From Tetrahymena thermophila SB210 (taxonomy: Eukaryota > Ciliophora > Oligohymenophorea > Hymenostomatida > Tetrahymenidae): 64,000 nt of DNA. This document shows, one piece after another, positions 36,801-51,274 of the stretch. The stretch's first letter is position 1; each line of letters opens with the position of its first letter. The position numbers and the translations under genes are program-made. Location: NCBI RefSeq assembly GCF_000189635.1, contig NW_002476434.1, positions 1,736,001-1,800,000 of the forward strand. Reading direction: 5' to 3'. The notes beneath the pieces are model-generated. The model saw nothing but the letters and a program-made list of their open reading frames with translations, ran no database searches and was not told the origin of the DNA.

Positions 36801-39800
36801 GGCTACAAAACCAGCAGAGATGCACACACCTTTGTCAATTTCGCTACTTCATTAAATAAGGTTTTTTTTTTTTTTTTTGATTTGAAAAAATTGAATTTTT
36901 AATTAATCTAAATACCAATCATTAAATTTTTATTTTTTTCATGTAATTTCATTTAAGATTAAAAATTTTTTAAATATTACTTATATTTTATTATGAAGAT
37001 TGGCTATTAATCTTCTTTTTATATTTAACTTTATTTTAATTAAACAGATTAAGGAAAACAAAGTCCATTCTTTGATGCATCTGTACAATTTATACTCTTC
37101 TAAAAACCCAAGTGAATTATATGATGCTCTAAATTTCTTTTAGGTTACCAAAAATGTCTCAGAAGAATATAAAAATATTACAATCAAAGATTTAGTTTCA
37201 GTTTTGTTGTTCATGAGAGGTTCATTAGAGTTCGACTATGTATAAACTATTATTGAAGAAAAATTGAAACTAATTCCTTAAAAGGACTAAGAGTAAAATC
37301 CTAAAAAATAACTGGAAATTAAGGAGAGAATGAAATTTAATTTGGAATTACCAACTCATTTCAAGAAGCTATTTGAAATAGAAACTAAGGGATATCTGCA
37401 AGCAAACACTCTACAAGCAGACTTCAAAGATATCAATAGAAATTTTGAAATTCTGCTTGAACAAGCTGACTTTAATTTCTTCAAGAAATTCTCATCGATC
37501 AGAAATATACCAAGAATTGAAGATCCTTCATAAAACACTTTGGTAAAGAGCTCTATTTCTGATATTTCTGATATGTTAAACATAGACTATTAATCTGTGG
37601 AATTCTTCATCAACTTACTTACTTCATCAAAAGCAGGAAAGATAAAGTAATCTTTAGACATGCTTTAGATTTTAAAGATTAATCCTAAATGTGATGACAA
37701 TGACATAAACACATTTGTTGAATTTAGTGCATCTGTTTTGGAAAAAATTGAATCAAAAAATTAAAACATATAAAATATTTCTAAGAATATCTTTTCAGAT
37801 AAACTTCCTGTTTGTTTATTAAGAAAGATTCTATATCATGAAGGAGCTGTTATTCCATACTCTGATTATTTAGACCTTTTTAATATCTACTGTAATAACA
37901 ATATTCCTAAATCAATAACTAACTTAATAGATTTCAGATACGGTATTACAGGAAACAGGAAAAGAGATATCTACAAATTTTTGCATCCTTTCAAAGATAA
38001 TTCAGTAGAAGATTACAAGAAATTTAAGGTAAATTTTATTAAGATATTTTATGTTGGTTTATAATGTTTTTTTAATATAGAAATCAGGTTAGGGCTAATA
38101 TGGTTTAATCAAAGCAGTCTAAATCCTATCTATTAATGATGAAGCCTTTAGAATTTAACATTTCCTTTAATATTTAGTTAATACTAATTAAGAAGCACTA
38201 TTAATGGCAAGCTGTTTGCTAGTCTATTTTAGTGGTCGCTCTAGTAATGTTACTCTAAGAATTTAAGATAAATAAGATAAAAAGCAAAAGAAGGTCAATG
38301 TAGAATAGATGTTGTGCATATTACTTTAAGTAAAATAAGAATTCTTCGAAGCAGTCCACACTTATTTCTAAGAAGACACTAATTATTGCACACAAACCAT
38401 GATTAAATTTTATCGTTAGTTAGATTACCTAGAGCAGTAAGCAGATGGAGATGAAAATACTGTTCTTGAAAACAATATAACTATTTCAGATAAAAATGTC
38501 GAATAATATGTCAGACTAGTAAATCATATGCAATTTAATACATCTTTTGTATCTAAAGATACAAATATCCCTATCGAAGCTGTCGAGTTAGTGTCTAATC
38601 TAATGTATATCAAGAATTCTAAGAGTGACTAGGAGCGTAACGCAATTTTCGAGTCTATGAGAAACAACACTTATATCTCAAAGTTATTCTAACAGTTAGG
38701 AGTCAATCATTAAGAATTAGTTACTTTAATTAAAGTAATGTACTAAGACTACGAACCTACAAATATTAAGTGGATTTCTAAATCACTCAAGCTACCTCCA
38801 TAATTCAAAATTGATGGATTGTAGTAGTTGGCAATGATAGATTAGATTCTTCCAATCTTTGGTGAGTCTTCTCAAAATAAAAAATAGCTAGTTAACTTGA
38901 TTAAGACAAATAAGTTTATTAAAAGCTTCAAAGTTGATACAACCTGGGCTGAAGTTGCTTATATTTTGTGCAAAGGAGATTTCTGTCTTCTTTCTAAATA
39001 CTAAGATGTTTTAATACCTCTCAAGTATCCATCTGCTATAAGATTTGAATAAATTATAGAACAAGAAGAGCTTTAACAATCTAGAACTTTGACTTAGGCC
39101 GTTAATGCGAAAGAAATCAAGTACATCTCTCTAGTTTAAGGTTTAGTTGGGTAAATAATTTTTTTAATTTAAATTAATTTGATTTTAGAAATGCATTTTT
39201 AGTTATTGTTTTAATTTAAAAAAAATATATTTTTTTTATTAAATCAAATTAAGATTTTTGTTTTTAATTTTCTAAAAAAAGTTTATATATTTTAAAAAAA
39301 TGATATTTCTTTTTATTTATTTTTCTTAAAATTTAATATTTTATTTTTTTTAAAATTTTTTTATTTTATATAGCTTGCTCTCTTGCAGATACTCGACCTT
39401 CTAAACAACTGAATTCCTTTATCAACTTTACACTATAATAAGTTAGAAATATGTGAAAGATGAACATCTAACTATTGAAGAAGGACTCAAAAAGGGTAAT
39501 ACTCTTCAATATGCAATCTATAAGTTTACTAAAAGCACATTAATGAGTCCTGTTTGGACATTACTTATGATGGGAGATCAAAACACTTGGGAATTCATAG
39601 CTTAGAGCCACTATTTAGTTAATAATAACAAGAACCCTTACCTTAATCCAATTTTGGCTTTGGTTTATGTTCTTAACTTTAGATCAAATCCTTTAATTGT
39701 TAAATAATTACTTGCCGATTTAGAATATGCATAAAGATGCTATTAAATTTATGTTGCAAAACTAAAAAAAGAATGCCTAAAAAGGGCTCAATTAGAAAAG

Positions 39801-42800
39801 AAAAAGGAATAAAATGAATATGCTGAAGAAAATAACAGTGATGAAGAAATTGAAGAACTTTTGTTGAAGGATATCAAAAAGAAAAACAAAAAATAAACAG
39901 ATAAAGGCGAAAAATCAATGAAATTTGAACTCACTGAATAAGAAAAGCAAAGGCTTTAAGAGCTTGAAGATAAAATAAAGAATTTTAAGATTTAAATAAA
40001 TAATATATTGCTAAACAGTCTGGAAAAGGATGGTGAAAAGTAATTTTGGCTTAAATTAAAAGCTTTTTTTAAAATTAATGTTAATTATAAAGGTTGATTC
40101 ACATTGCAGAGGAGTTTAACTTCCCTAAAAAAGTTATTAACATGCTCTTAGTTTATGAACATGACTACGGAGAGAAGAAGAAAAATGATGAAGAAATCGA
40201 AGATGAAGAAGAAGAAGAAAAAGAAGTCAGATTGACTACAGCTTTAATTTATAAGGCTTTTGAACCATTAGAAAAAGATATGTAAGTCAATTATATTAAT
40301 TTTAAATATCTAAATTTTAAAATTCTATGAAAAAATAGGGAAAAAGAAGAAAATAAAAATAAATTTGGAGAATTCAGAGAACTTGAAATGCTTAATTAAG
40401 TCTTCGAATATGTTGGAACTGATTTCTACACTGATCCGAGAAGAGAAAGAATGAATTTGGATCATGAAGAAACTAATTTTACTAGGAGCTATTGTTTATA
40501 TACTCATAATTCTAGTCCTGTAATGCAAATGGTTGTTTTGAGTACAATTGCATAGCTTAAATTATCATATTATGATTTCTACGGATTTAACGGACGTGAC
40601 GAAGATCATTATAAGCAAGTAACGTTTGCTATTGATCTTATATTAGGAACTTTGGAGAAGTATTATTATTTCGATGATATGATGGATTTCTTCCCCCGTC
40701 ACAGACTCATTCCTTTAATAGTAATAATTAAAAAAAAAAAAAAATTTAATTTCATAAATATTTTAATGTTCTTAGGGTTTATCAGTTGGATTTATCATCG
40801 AATCAGATGATATACTTTCTTCTATGACCTCAAGAAATATATTTGGTTAAAACTATTTCAATGAAGTAATAATGGAGCTTTGTTATAAAGTTTATGATAA
40901 ATAATCTGAAGAGGAATAAGAAAATGGAGAAGATTAAAAATTAGATAAATAGAAATTCTAAAAATTCATAGAGCTACATAAATATAAACTTAAATTAAAA
41001 TATTTTATGGAAAGGATTGTTGATTATGATCTCGTCTATCAGGTTGAATATAATTATGGTTATCATGGAATATTTAAAGGAATTACTTAATCAGAAGTAC
41101 AGTCGGAACTAGAAAAAAAGAATTTAGAGAAATTAATTGATAATTATGATGAGATGATGTGGGATTGGTAATTTATTAATTAATTAATTAGCTTATTTTT
41201 CTTTATTGTAATTGAAATTATATTATTTATTATTAAAAATATAAAGTTTTGAAAGAGATGAAATTCTTTATCATATAACTGACTCAAAGTCGTACTCAAC
41301 TTACACAAAACGTAGTTATTATATTGATAGAGATTCTTACAATGAAATTGATCACTATTCAGGAGAAAAAAAGAAAGATTTGTTTGAATATTTAGATAAT
41401 TACACAAAAGTAGCTGAAACAGAAAACTTTAAATTTATGATCGACATTTACAAAGAAAACTATAAATCTTTGAATGACAATGATCATTTTTCAGCTAATT
41501 ACGGATAAGTAAATTTTCTTCATTTTGGTTCAAGAAAGTAATTTTTTTTTTCTTCTCTCTATAGGATAGTAATATGTATTTTGGTACCTTGATACTTAAT
41601 GGAATCATATAACAATAAATGAAAGAAATTAAAATGGAAGACTTTTAATCTCATGTTAATTCAACATCCCTCTACATGACTAGCAACAAAAAAGCTCTTG
41701 CAGAAATTCTAAGTTTGCTAATTCCTTCTCTAAAATCCAGTTTTACTTCATTAAATGAATTATTGAATGTTTCGGAAGAAAATCTTTAAAGCTTTATAAG
41801 TTTAGCTATGAGTAAGAGTATCAATCAATCAAAAGATTTAGAGACCCTCCTAAAAAAATCTTCATTGTCAGATTCTAATAAAGAGTAAAATAAATCTTAT
41901 TAATTATATTTTTTATTTTTTTTTTTCAAATAATTAACCACAAAACCATCTTTCCTACCTACTAAAAATCTAAATTAAACAAAATATCAAAATCTTTCAA
42001 AATAAAATAAATATTTAATTATAAAATGTCCCAAAAAAAATTATCTTCCCTCTTTATATTTAAATAGTTTTAAAATATTTAAAAAAATTAATAATTAAAT
42101 ACACTAGGGCTCTAAAAAATTGTGTTTGGGCTTATCAAGGTGAAATGAGAGAACACTTGAAATTGATTTATCACTCTCCTGTTTTCTTGCAGTCTCCAAG
42201 AGCAATTATTTTGTTCACTAAATTCCTTTGGTCATTTGAAAAAGTAAAATATATATAAAAGAAGTTTTTTATTTTTAATATTTATTTAAAATAACTAAAT
42301 TTTTTTTATTTATTAAAGAGTTCTATGCATAAAACTATTAATAATCCATATGAAATAAATTACTTTGACTTCTGTAATCTATCGCCTAACAGAATTAAAG
42401 CCTTAGAAAAAGCTTAGCAGTATTTATGGAAAATTAGTTAAAATCTTTGTTACTAAAAATGGATTATAGAAAATAAGGTAGATCCTAAAAAAAATGAAAA
42501 TTCTATAGATAACTACAAATTAAAATGCATATACAGAGGAAATAATAATGTTAGAGATAACCATATGTCTTTACTCCTACAAAAAATCCTTTATAATGAT
42601 TGGAACTTCCTCATAACTTAAGAAAAAGATTAATTACAGTAATTTAAAATTTAAAAATGATAAATTATTTTTAAAATGATCATTAATTAATAGATATGCT
42701 TTCAATGTAATATTTGATACAAAGAGTGAAGTATAGTGCCTTGAAAAACTTTAAATCCTTGCACTTGTAAAACCATTAAAATCTGGACTGAAAGTTTCTG

Positions 42801-45670
42801 CTGAAAATTTAGATGACTATGTAAACTTCACTAAGGTAAATTTTAAATTATTTCAGTTGTTGACTAACCAATTATAATTGTTAAAAATATATTTAGGTAA
42901 GTAACATGATTAGAACAGGAGGTGACTTCTTCTCAAGCCCCTCTGAAGCTAGACATTTACATTTACTTTTTAGTTTATCCAACAATTCGATAGTCCATAT
43001 TTTAAATTGTTTAAATACTTCTGAAGAAGAATGGAATTTCGATTTCTAAGAAGAATAAGAAGAAGAAAAACTAAATGCTAAAGTCGCTGAGTATATCAAA
43101 GAAAATAAATTAGATCCTGAGTCTAAAGAATAAGAAATCTAAGATTAAATCTTTTAAAAATACAATTCTCTTAAAAAAGAAGCTCTTCAAGCTCTTAGAG
43201 TAAATTTATAAATATTAAAAAATATTAATTTAAAATAAAATGAATAACTTTTTTCACTTTAATAATAATTTAGACAAATACTTTAAAAGATGAGAGTGAA
43301 GGTATATCAAAAAGCAAATATTTATCTTATATTCTCTAATCTCTTTTCTTATGGAAGAACATTTCTAACATCAAGTGGGATGATATCTTAAAAAATTCAG
43401 AGGCTTTTATTGATAAACCTTACCAATTTAAGGAATTCAAACATTAAATAGATTTCTTGTTTAATTATATCCAATATTTATCAATTTTACCCGCTGTTAT
43501 TCTAGATAAAGCTGGTGCTAAACCAGCTCCTAGCAAGAGAAAAGATGTTTCAAAACTAACTTCGTTAAAACCTGCAGAAAAAGAACCTATAGAATCTGTT
43601 ATCGTAGAAGAAACAAACGTATTTAATGTCCTTAAAAAGTAAATTTTTTAATTTAATATAAAAATAAACTAATTTCATACAAATATTAATAGAATGAAAT
43701 TCAAAAGTTTAGACACAGAAATATTTACAAGACACATAACATATGAAAGCAATTCTATTTACTTAATTTATCAATCCTATGAAAAAGTAGTCACATATAT
43801 GGGATAAATAGCTTCTGAATACGCAGCTATATGCGAAGAAGACGAAGAAGAAGAAATAAATGAAGAAGCCTTCAGAGAAAAATTCAAAGAACAAATTTGT
43901 ATTTAAAGCTTTATTTTATTTTCAATTAATATCTAAAAATATTTATTTTTTGTCATCTACAGGTTCCGTCTCTGAAAATATTTATTTCATGCTTAACTTC
44001 TTGAATGGAAGCTTCTTAAAAGAAATAGAACATGCCCATCCATTAATTGAATATCTTGCTAATCTTTACTTTAAAGGGCTCTAAGCTATTCACACTCAAA
44101 AAACTGAACCTATAACTTAGTATCTGTAAAAATGCATGGAAGATAAAAACTCATTCATCTAGATAATCTTGAAGGAATGTCCAGATTATGCTACTATTTT
44201 TAATCAGGTTTTGAATATAACATTCACAATATCATTCTGCACTATGAACGATTCAAAAATTGATAGGTTAGAAAAAGAAAGCATCCTTAATCAAATAGAT
44301 GATTTGCTTGTTACTGTAGGCAGAGATTTGCTTTAGATTGATGATAATATTGTCAATTTAATATATGCTGTATTCTATCTTATTACTAATCAAGAAACTA
44401 AGAGAATGAAAGAAAACGCAAAGCTTAAAGATAAATAAAATTGCTTAATTGTAAATCTTTTTCTTACATTATTTGGCTACTAACTTTTAAATATTTATCA
44501 TTTATTTTTAATCTTTTCAATTAAAAAATATTCTGTAATCTCATTAAATTTTAAACTTTAAACTAAAAAGATATTACTAAAGATAGCTTTTGAAAACCCT
44601 GATTTATCAGACTTTTTCTTTGGATCTCCAAAGACTGGAGAAAGTGCAGAATAAATTGATAAGATGATAAGCACTATTACAAACGTCTTATAATCGATTT
44701 TAGATAAACCTTCATAATCTATTAATGATAGCGACCTTGTTAAAGAAGTCCTCAAACTGCTTAAATATGCTAGTAAGGGTAATATAGATGTAAGCATTAT
44801 AGAAGATGTGATATCCATACTAACTGGAGATCATCAACGTGTATTCAATATTCTTAAAAAGTTTGAAATAGTTGATGAAAATAAGATTGCTCTTATTCAA
44901 AGAGCTTACAGTTAAGTAGTAGATATGCCTATATTTAACAACAAAGACAAAGCTATTGTTGGAAGCAGCTCTTCTGAATAACCAGATAAAATTAAAGAAA
45001 TTGTCAAAAAGCTCCAAGATGGAAAAGTAAATAAATTCAAATTTTAATGAATAATTAATTTCTTATTCAAATAAAAGGCAACAATTAAAGATGTTTTTAT
45101 TGCGGTTGATGCAGAGGGTGACAATAGTGGTACTATATCTATAGATGAATTCTAGTCATTTGTTAGAAGATTGGGTAATTAAATTATTCAACCAACATGT
45201 TCTTTAATATTAAATTAACTATATTTTTTATTAAAGGTATGGAGTTAAGTAGACACAGAGTTAATGAAATTTTTGCATATATTAAAAATAAAAAACAAAA
45301 ACCAGGTAGCGTTGAAAAAACAGATGAATTGACTTTAAATGTAGAGGAGTTCGAAAAAGCATTTAAATATGTTAACGATAAGAAAACTTCTATGTCTCTA
45401 GAAAAACTAGGCATATCACCTGCTCTGCTTGTTCTTGCTCTTGGTACACTTATAGTAATTCTTATACTTTTATTTGTATTCATCTTCTTTGGTATTAATG
45501 CTTTTGCTATGGGTGGAACATTTGGCTCTATAATCAACTCACTCATTCCAATGGCTGCTGCTGGAGGTGCTGCAGGATCACAAGAAGATAAAAAAGATAA
45601 ATTAAAAGAAGAAGAAGTTTCTACGGCAGTTGGTGAAACTCAAGCTATTATACATTCTGAAAATCTATGA
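27841..45670 (+). CDS. Giant multi-span membrane protein with C-terminal EF-hand-like motif, copy B (4829 aa)
   Basis: Paralogue of copy A. Exons: 27841-28029, 28524-29348, 29577-29804, 29865-30117, 30185-30582, 30774-31164, 31235-31455, 31519-32121, 32334-33121, 33180-33534, 33584-34189, 34257-35087, 35141-35525, 35583-36086, 36157-36860, 37048-38028, 38081-39150, 39374-40039, 40093-40281, 40339-40720, 40776-41167, 41247-41508, 41565-41884, 42108-42243, 42319-42638, 42694-42835, 42897-43199, 43274-43638, 43693-43898, 43963-44450, 44571-45026, 45078-45174, 45237-45670. The sum is 14490 nt in one frame ending at TGA. Most exons have exactly the same length as in A; the rest differ by multiples of three. 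Introns have diverged much more than exons, which indicates selection on the protein in both copies. Domain layout is as in copy A. One extra intron (40282-40338) has no counterpart in A. Function unknown. Confidence 0.85.
35526..35582 (+). other. 57-bp stop-free intron of giant gene B
   Basis: The length is a multiple of three and the reading frame passes through it without TGA, so retention would insert 19 residues silently. The homologous intron in copy A (10649-10703) is 55 bp and its retention leads to a TGA soon after. Comparison with A is what shows that this is an intron. Confidence 0.65.
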
Positions 45671-46644
45671 TAATATTCATCATATTGTCAAATAAATAGA
45701 TATAATTTTTTAATAAAAAAAAAATGTATTAATTTTTATTATTTTATGTTAATGTTTTTTTCAATTTAATCTTTAAAATTTTACAGAAATATTTTTTTCT
45801 TTATATAACAAGGCTATAATTTGTTATAGTTAATTTCATAATTTAGTTTATCAATTGAAATAATGGTTAATATTTTGAAAGTAAATTTGTTTAAAATATT
45901 TTTGTTTTGTTTTATTATTTCCATACTTTTTGAAAACTATTTACCTTGTCTTTTCTAAGCTTTCTAAAAAAATTATTAAAAAAGTAATCAGAGCTTGATT
46001 ATTTGAAAAACAAAAATTTTTAAAATTTAAATATTGATTAAATTTTATTTAAATTTCTTTTATCAATCAAATATTATTTGTATGTAAAGCCATATAATAG
46101 ATCTTTATTTTCATGAGCTATTCACATTTAAAGTAGCTTACATTTAAACATCTTTAAGTAAAAATTTTCATTGATTTTACATTATAAAATAGCAGGTAAG
46201 TATGCTTAATAGTGAAATGTTAAAAAAAATTAAACTATATATTTAATTCATTCATTGATGAATTTTATTGTTTAAGTTTCATTTACTAAATCTTATAAAG
46301 AAAACAAACATAAAAATTGCAGTAAAGTATCAAATTTAAAATATTTTCCACTTATTTATTTTCTAATAAAATATCAATTTATTTTTATAAAAATATTATG
46401 TTGAAATTAATTAATCTTAAATATTGTTTATAAAACAAAATATATAAAAAAGTTTCTGATAAACTCAACCACTACTTAGTATGTATTATGATTTTATCTT
46501 GAATAGCAAATTATTTGACATATAAAATTTTTTGATTTTAAAAAATATTTTAATTATTTTTAATTAATTGAAAAAAATCTTCTTTATATTTGCTAATAGC
46601 TTCATAACTTTAATAATTATAGTATTAGCATAAATCATATATTA
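45671..46644. other. Intergenic AT-rich DNA between convergent genes
   Basis: Separates the 3' end of giant gene B from the 3' end of the minus-strand gene that follows. No gene or repeat recognised. Confidence 0.6.
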
Positions 46645-47241
46645 TCAAAGAATAAACACTTATTTATCGTCAGCTAATCTTACAACTAAAATAGTTATAT
46701 TTGAAATAGCTTCTGAACATTCTAAAGTTAGAGAAAATAGACATTCATTTTTCAGATTTTTATATTACTCTTAATAGTTATATGGAATATATGTTAATTT
46801 GAATCCTATTTCTGTTACCCACTTTATTTCGTTTATCTAGATTTAATCATCTTTAATTTGTTCATAGCTTTTAAAGTCATGCATTATTGCTTTTCCGCAA
46901 AATCTAATAACTTAATCAATATTATATAGCTTAATTCCCACATAAATACTGTCTTCGCTCATAGGATAAATGTATACTTTAATCCTATCTTTTATATATT
47001 CTTTTTATTTTTAAATAACAACTTGTTTTTCTGAGTTTTTGAGAGATTTATCTCTTGGCTCAACTCCTAAATCTATTATATTGGCAATATTTTTAAAGCT
47101 GATGAAATGTTAATTAACATTTCTATTTATCACTAAAGGAAATTCGCTTTCTTTGTGAGTTAATGTTTTAGCTGCTGATTCATATTCAGGTAAATCAATA
47201 TTCATTTAGTTTAAATAATTTTGTTAATATCCTCCTAACAT
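46645..47241 (-). CDS. Unknown 198-aa protein
   Basis: A single exon read on the minus strand from ATG at 47241 (MLGGYQQNYLNQ..) to TGA at 46645-46647. A second in-frame ATG lies 12 codons later (47205). The protein is soluble, with mixed alpha/beta composition and alternating hydrophobic stretches such as RIKVYIYP, SIYVGIKLYN and ITILVVRLAD that look like beta strands. It has no signal peptide, no membrane segment and no motif I recognise. It is divergent from the kelch/BTB gene, with about 770 bp of shared upstream DNA. Confidence 0.68.
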
Positions 47242-48011
47242 TTTTAATAATTAAAATTAAAAAATCTTATTAAATATCTAAATAAATTTGAAAATTTTAT
47301 AAGCCCATAAATATAAATTAAATATTCTTAATTAGGTTTCCTAATAAAATATTCTTTATAAATATTTGAGAAGATTACCTCATTCATTATTATTTTAGAA
47401 ATTTTAAATATGATAATCCTTAACCATTAAAAATGTTAATTTCAAATTGAATTTGTTTGTGTATGTATTTTAAAATGAATAAAAATATTTTGGATATTTT
47501 TGAAATTTTTGAAATTAGAAAAATTATTAAGAAACTAAATAAGAGTTTAATCACTATTTATGAATTTATTTATTTATTTACTATGTAAACATATCTGTTG
47601 TTTAAAATTGTAAATTTCAGATTTGCTTCTACGTCTTAAGAAAATAACTAATAAAAAATAGGAGGGAGGCATCAAAAATATTTTGAACAACTAGATTGAT
47701 AATAAATAATGATTGTTGCTTGATAGATCAATCAATTAACATTTCTATTAAAATTTATTAAAGAAATTGATAATTTCGTACTTTTAAAAATATAAATAAT
47801 AAATTAAAACACTATAATTCTAATAAGCGATTGCTCTGTTTAATTTAAAAAATCTATAGACTCTAGCTACTCAAAAACATTCAGCTACTAAGTGAAAACT
47901 GAGTATTAGCTTGGTTTTAATTCATAAACTAAAAAATATATTCTTAGGTAGCGCTTAAACAAGTATCTTCTTTAAATTTTATAGACAAAATTTAAAAGAG
48001 ACTTCACAAAA
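47242..48011. other. Shared upstream region of two divergent genes
   Basis: AT-rich DNA between a minus-strand gene and the kelch/BTB gene. It contains a short purine-rich patch, AGGAGGGAGGC, near 47661-47671 and a less AT-rich stretch near 47860-47930. Both sets of promoter elements must lie here, but none could be identified. Confidence 0.5.
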
Positions 48012-50163
48012 ATGCACTCTAGAAATGCCAATTCTGCAATAATCAGTACCAATCAATATAACTAATAGTTTTAAAATAGTATGAGCTAATCTGGTATCTC
48101 AGAGAACTAATAATCTCTTCCAAGGTAGTATAGAAGCAATAGTTTTTACTTGTTTGAAGAGACATAAGGAATGTAAACAGAATTATATTATTAAATCCAA
48201 ATTTTCATTTTCAAATTAAAATAAACATTCATATTATGTGTTATGTTTAATTCAATGGTCATTCCATAAAAAATGCAAAACAACAATGACAAATTTTAAA
48301 AATATTTATTATTTATATAGTTATTTATTGTTATTTATTTAGCAACAGAACAGGGAGTATTTTAAGGTCAGATTCTTCTCTAGATGAAAACGAAGGAGAA
48401 GTAATATTTCGCACAGAAAGAAGAACAAGCAATTTAAATTTTACTCCTATTGATGATATGATTTTCAAAAGCAGGGAACCAATTTAATATAATTAGATAT
48501 AGGCAGGCTTTTAAGAATACGAATCTTATGTTTGGGAAAAAGTTGAAAGTAAAGGCTCGTAAAGACCTTGTCCTAGAAGCAGTTCGGCTTCAGTTATTTA
48601 TAAAGAATGTCTTTATTTATTTGGAGGGTTCACATTTAATGGTAGACTAAATGAGATTTATCAATTCAATTTTAAAACTCTCAAATGGACCAAAATAAAG
48701 GCTACAGGGACAAAACCTTCTGCCAGAGAAAATAATGGAGCAGTTGTATATTAAAATAAACTGTATATTTATGGAGGTTATGATGGGGTTAGTTGGTTCA
48801 AAGATTTTTATTCCTTTGACTTTGCAACATATGAATGGACTCGTTTGCCAATACAAGGTAATTTATTAGCAAGAAAAATAAAAATTCAAAAATTATTTTT
48901 TTTTTTCCTATTATTAATTTTTCTAATTCCATTTTTAACAAAGGTGATGAACCAACTTAAAGTTTTGGTTTTGCTTCTGGAAGTCATGAAAATAGTTTCG
49001 CTATTTTTGGAGGTTTCGAAGGACAAAATTGGCTGAATGATTACTTCGAATATAATTTTACAACAAGTAAATGGAAGAAGGTCGAGTTGAAAGGCTCAGT
49101 TCCTTCAGAAAGATCATGTCCAAGTTATTGTTCTAAAGATGAGTATCTCTATGTCTTTGGTGGTTATAATGGAATTGATAAATTATAAGACTTTTATAGA
49201 ATTAATATGAAGAAAGGCAAAAGTATTTTCATATAATAGAAAGGCAGTATACCTTCTCCTAGATATTTCCACAGCCAGATATATTACTCTGATAAAATAT
49301 TCTTGTTTGGTGGTTATAATGGATAAGTTAGGCTAAATGATTTGTATGAGTTTAATGTTAATACAAATAAATGGACCAAAATAGATTAAAAAGATCCACC
49401 TGCTGGACGTTCTTCAATGGTAATATTTATTTTTTCTGTTCTATTTTTACAATATTCTATTTGAATTATTTATGAATACCAATCAAAATTTTATTTTAAA
49501 TGCAAAAAAAAATAGGTATTACAAATATATAATGATGTACTCTTTCTATTTGGTGGTTTAATTGGTTTCAATGTTATGAATGATTTTTATCAATTCAAAT
49601 TTTAGACAGCATGTCTTCCAAAGCCCTAGCTGAATTAAGATATTTTCTCTCTTTTAAATAATTAATAATTAAGTGATGTATAATTTTTAGTTGAAGGATA
49701 AATTATTTATGCCAATAAGGCTATTCTTAGCTGCAGATCAGAATACTTTAGAATGATGTTTACAAATGGCTTACAAGAGAACTGTTAGTAATAAAGCCAG
49801 TAACCAGTTGTTATAAAAGATACATCTTATGATTCTTTCGTAGATGTTTTAGTTTATATTTATACTGATACAATAGATAACAACCTATCTCCATAAAGAA
49901 TAATAGCTTTATTACAATTATCTGATTTATATTTTCTAGATAGATTGAAGTATCTTTGTGAAGAAAAGCTAGTGAGAACAGCTTAGGAAAAAAATATTAT
50001 TGATTATTTATTGTTAAGTTAAAAAAATAGGTGCAGTTATCTTAAGAAATACTGCATGGCATAAATATTAGATAATCTAAATGAAATAAAATAGTAACCA
50101 TGCTTTTAGAAATTGCTTATCGATCCAACTCTTTTAATGGAAATTATAATGAATAAAAACTGA
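48012..50163 (+). CDS. Kelch-repeat / BTB domain protein (599 aa), LZTR1-like domain order
   Basis: Exons 48012-48172, 48343-48857, 48944-49419 and 49516-50163 join in frame to 1800 nt. After a Ser/Gln/Asn-rich N-terminus of about 110 residues come six kelch repeats (about residues 115-415). Each carries the YLFGGFTFNGRLN, YIYGGYDG, AIFGGFEG, YVFGGYNG, FLFGGYNG or FLFGGLIG motif and a following W/K-W blade. A BTB/POZ domain (about 425-530) includes LSDVQFLVEG, ANKAILSCRSEYFRMMF and the ENIIDYLLL-like helix further on, with a short BACK-like tail. Proteins with kelch first and BTB last (LZTR1 type) act as substrate adaptors for Cullin-3 ubiquitin ligases; here that role is inferred from domains. 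The start is the first ATG that opens the frame. Plus strand, alone. Confidence 0.9.
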
Positions 50164-51274
50164 ACTTCAAAAAAATATTGAAAGCTGTAAAAAATAAGTA
50201 AAAACTTGAACCATTCACATTCAATTAACAAAATAAAACATATTTAATAACTTACTTACTATCCTTTAACTTTCTTTTAAACTGCAACTCACAAGAATAG
50301 TTATATAAAATATCCAAAATAATATTCAAAATTCTTTTAAAAATCTTATTTCAAATAAAATAAAAACATTCATTTTTTAAATTTATCTAAATATATATTT
50401 CAAATATTATGTTGTCACTTACTCTCTTATTTATATATTTTATATTTCAATTTTATATAATTAACACAAATCGCTTACGTTAAACGTTATATTTAAATGT
50501 TTAAGCTTTCATTTATTATTTATCTAATTTAAATATGAATCTAATCAAGATTAAACTAATAAATTTATTTTAAAAATAAATATGTTAGAATCAGAAACAA
50601 CTATTTTGTTTTTTATAATTTTTTACAAAAAAATTAACAGTTTGATTTAATTAAATATAAATGAATGAAAAACTCATTTATTATTTAATTATTTTATTTT
50701 TAAAGCTTTTAAAGCTCTTATTCCTTCATTCGTTAAGATTTTATTAAAAACAAATCAAAATTTTAAACAAATTTACATTTCATTTTTTTTCTTTTAGGCA
50801 TTAGATATAAAGCAATTAAATATAAAAAAATATTAAATGCTTCTGTATTTTATTTAAATCATAGAAATTTTTGTTTATATTGAGTTTAGTTTAAATAAGA
50901 ATAGAAAAAATAAAAATAATTTAAATAAAATCATAAATATTTTTACTTTTAACTATAGATATAATATTAAATTTCAAAAGATATAATAGTTTAATTGATT
51001 CAATTACATTTTTAAGACGAATTAATTTATTTATTAATTCTAATATTGATTCTTAAAGCTCAGTGTCTTCATTTATTATGCACGAACTTTATTTTAAACA
51101 ATATGACACATTAAACTAATTTTTCTTTAAAGCTATTAAGAAAAGAACATAAATAACAAATATAATGTATATATTAGTCATCAAAATGCTTATATTTAAA
51201 TTAAATTTTTATTATATTTTTCATAATCAACTTTATTTGTTCTGTGAATAAAATAATTAAAATTTTTGTTTATT
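50164..51274. other. Intergenic AT-rich DNA between convergent genes
   Basis: No gene seen. From about 51050 the sequence is part of the duplicated serpin segment. Confidence 0.6.
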
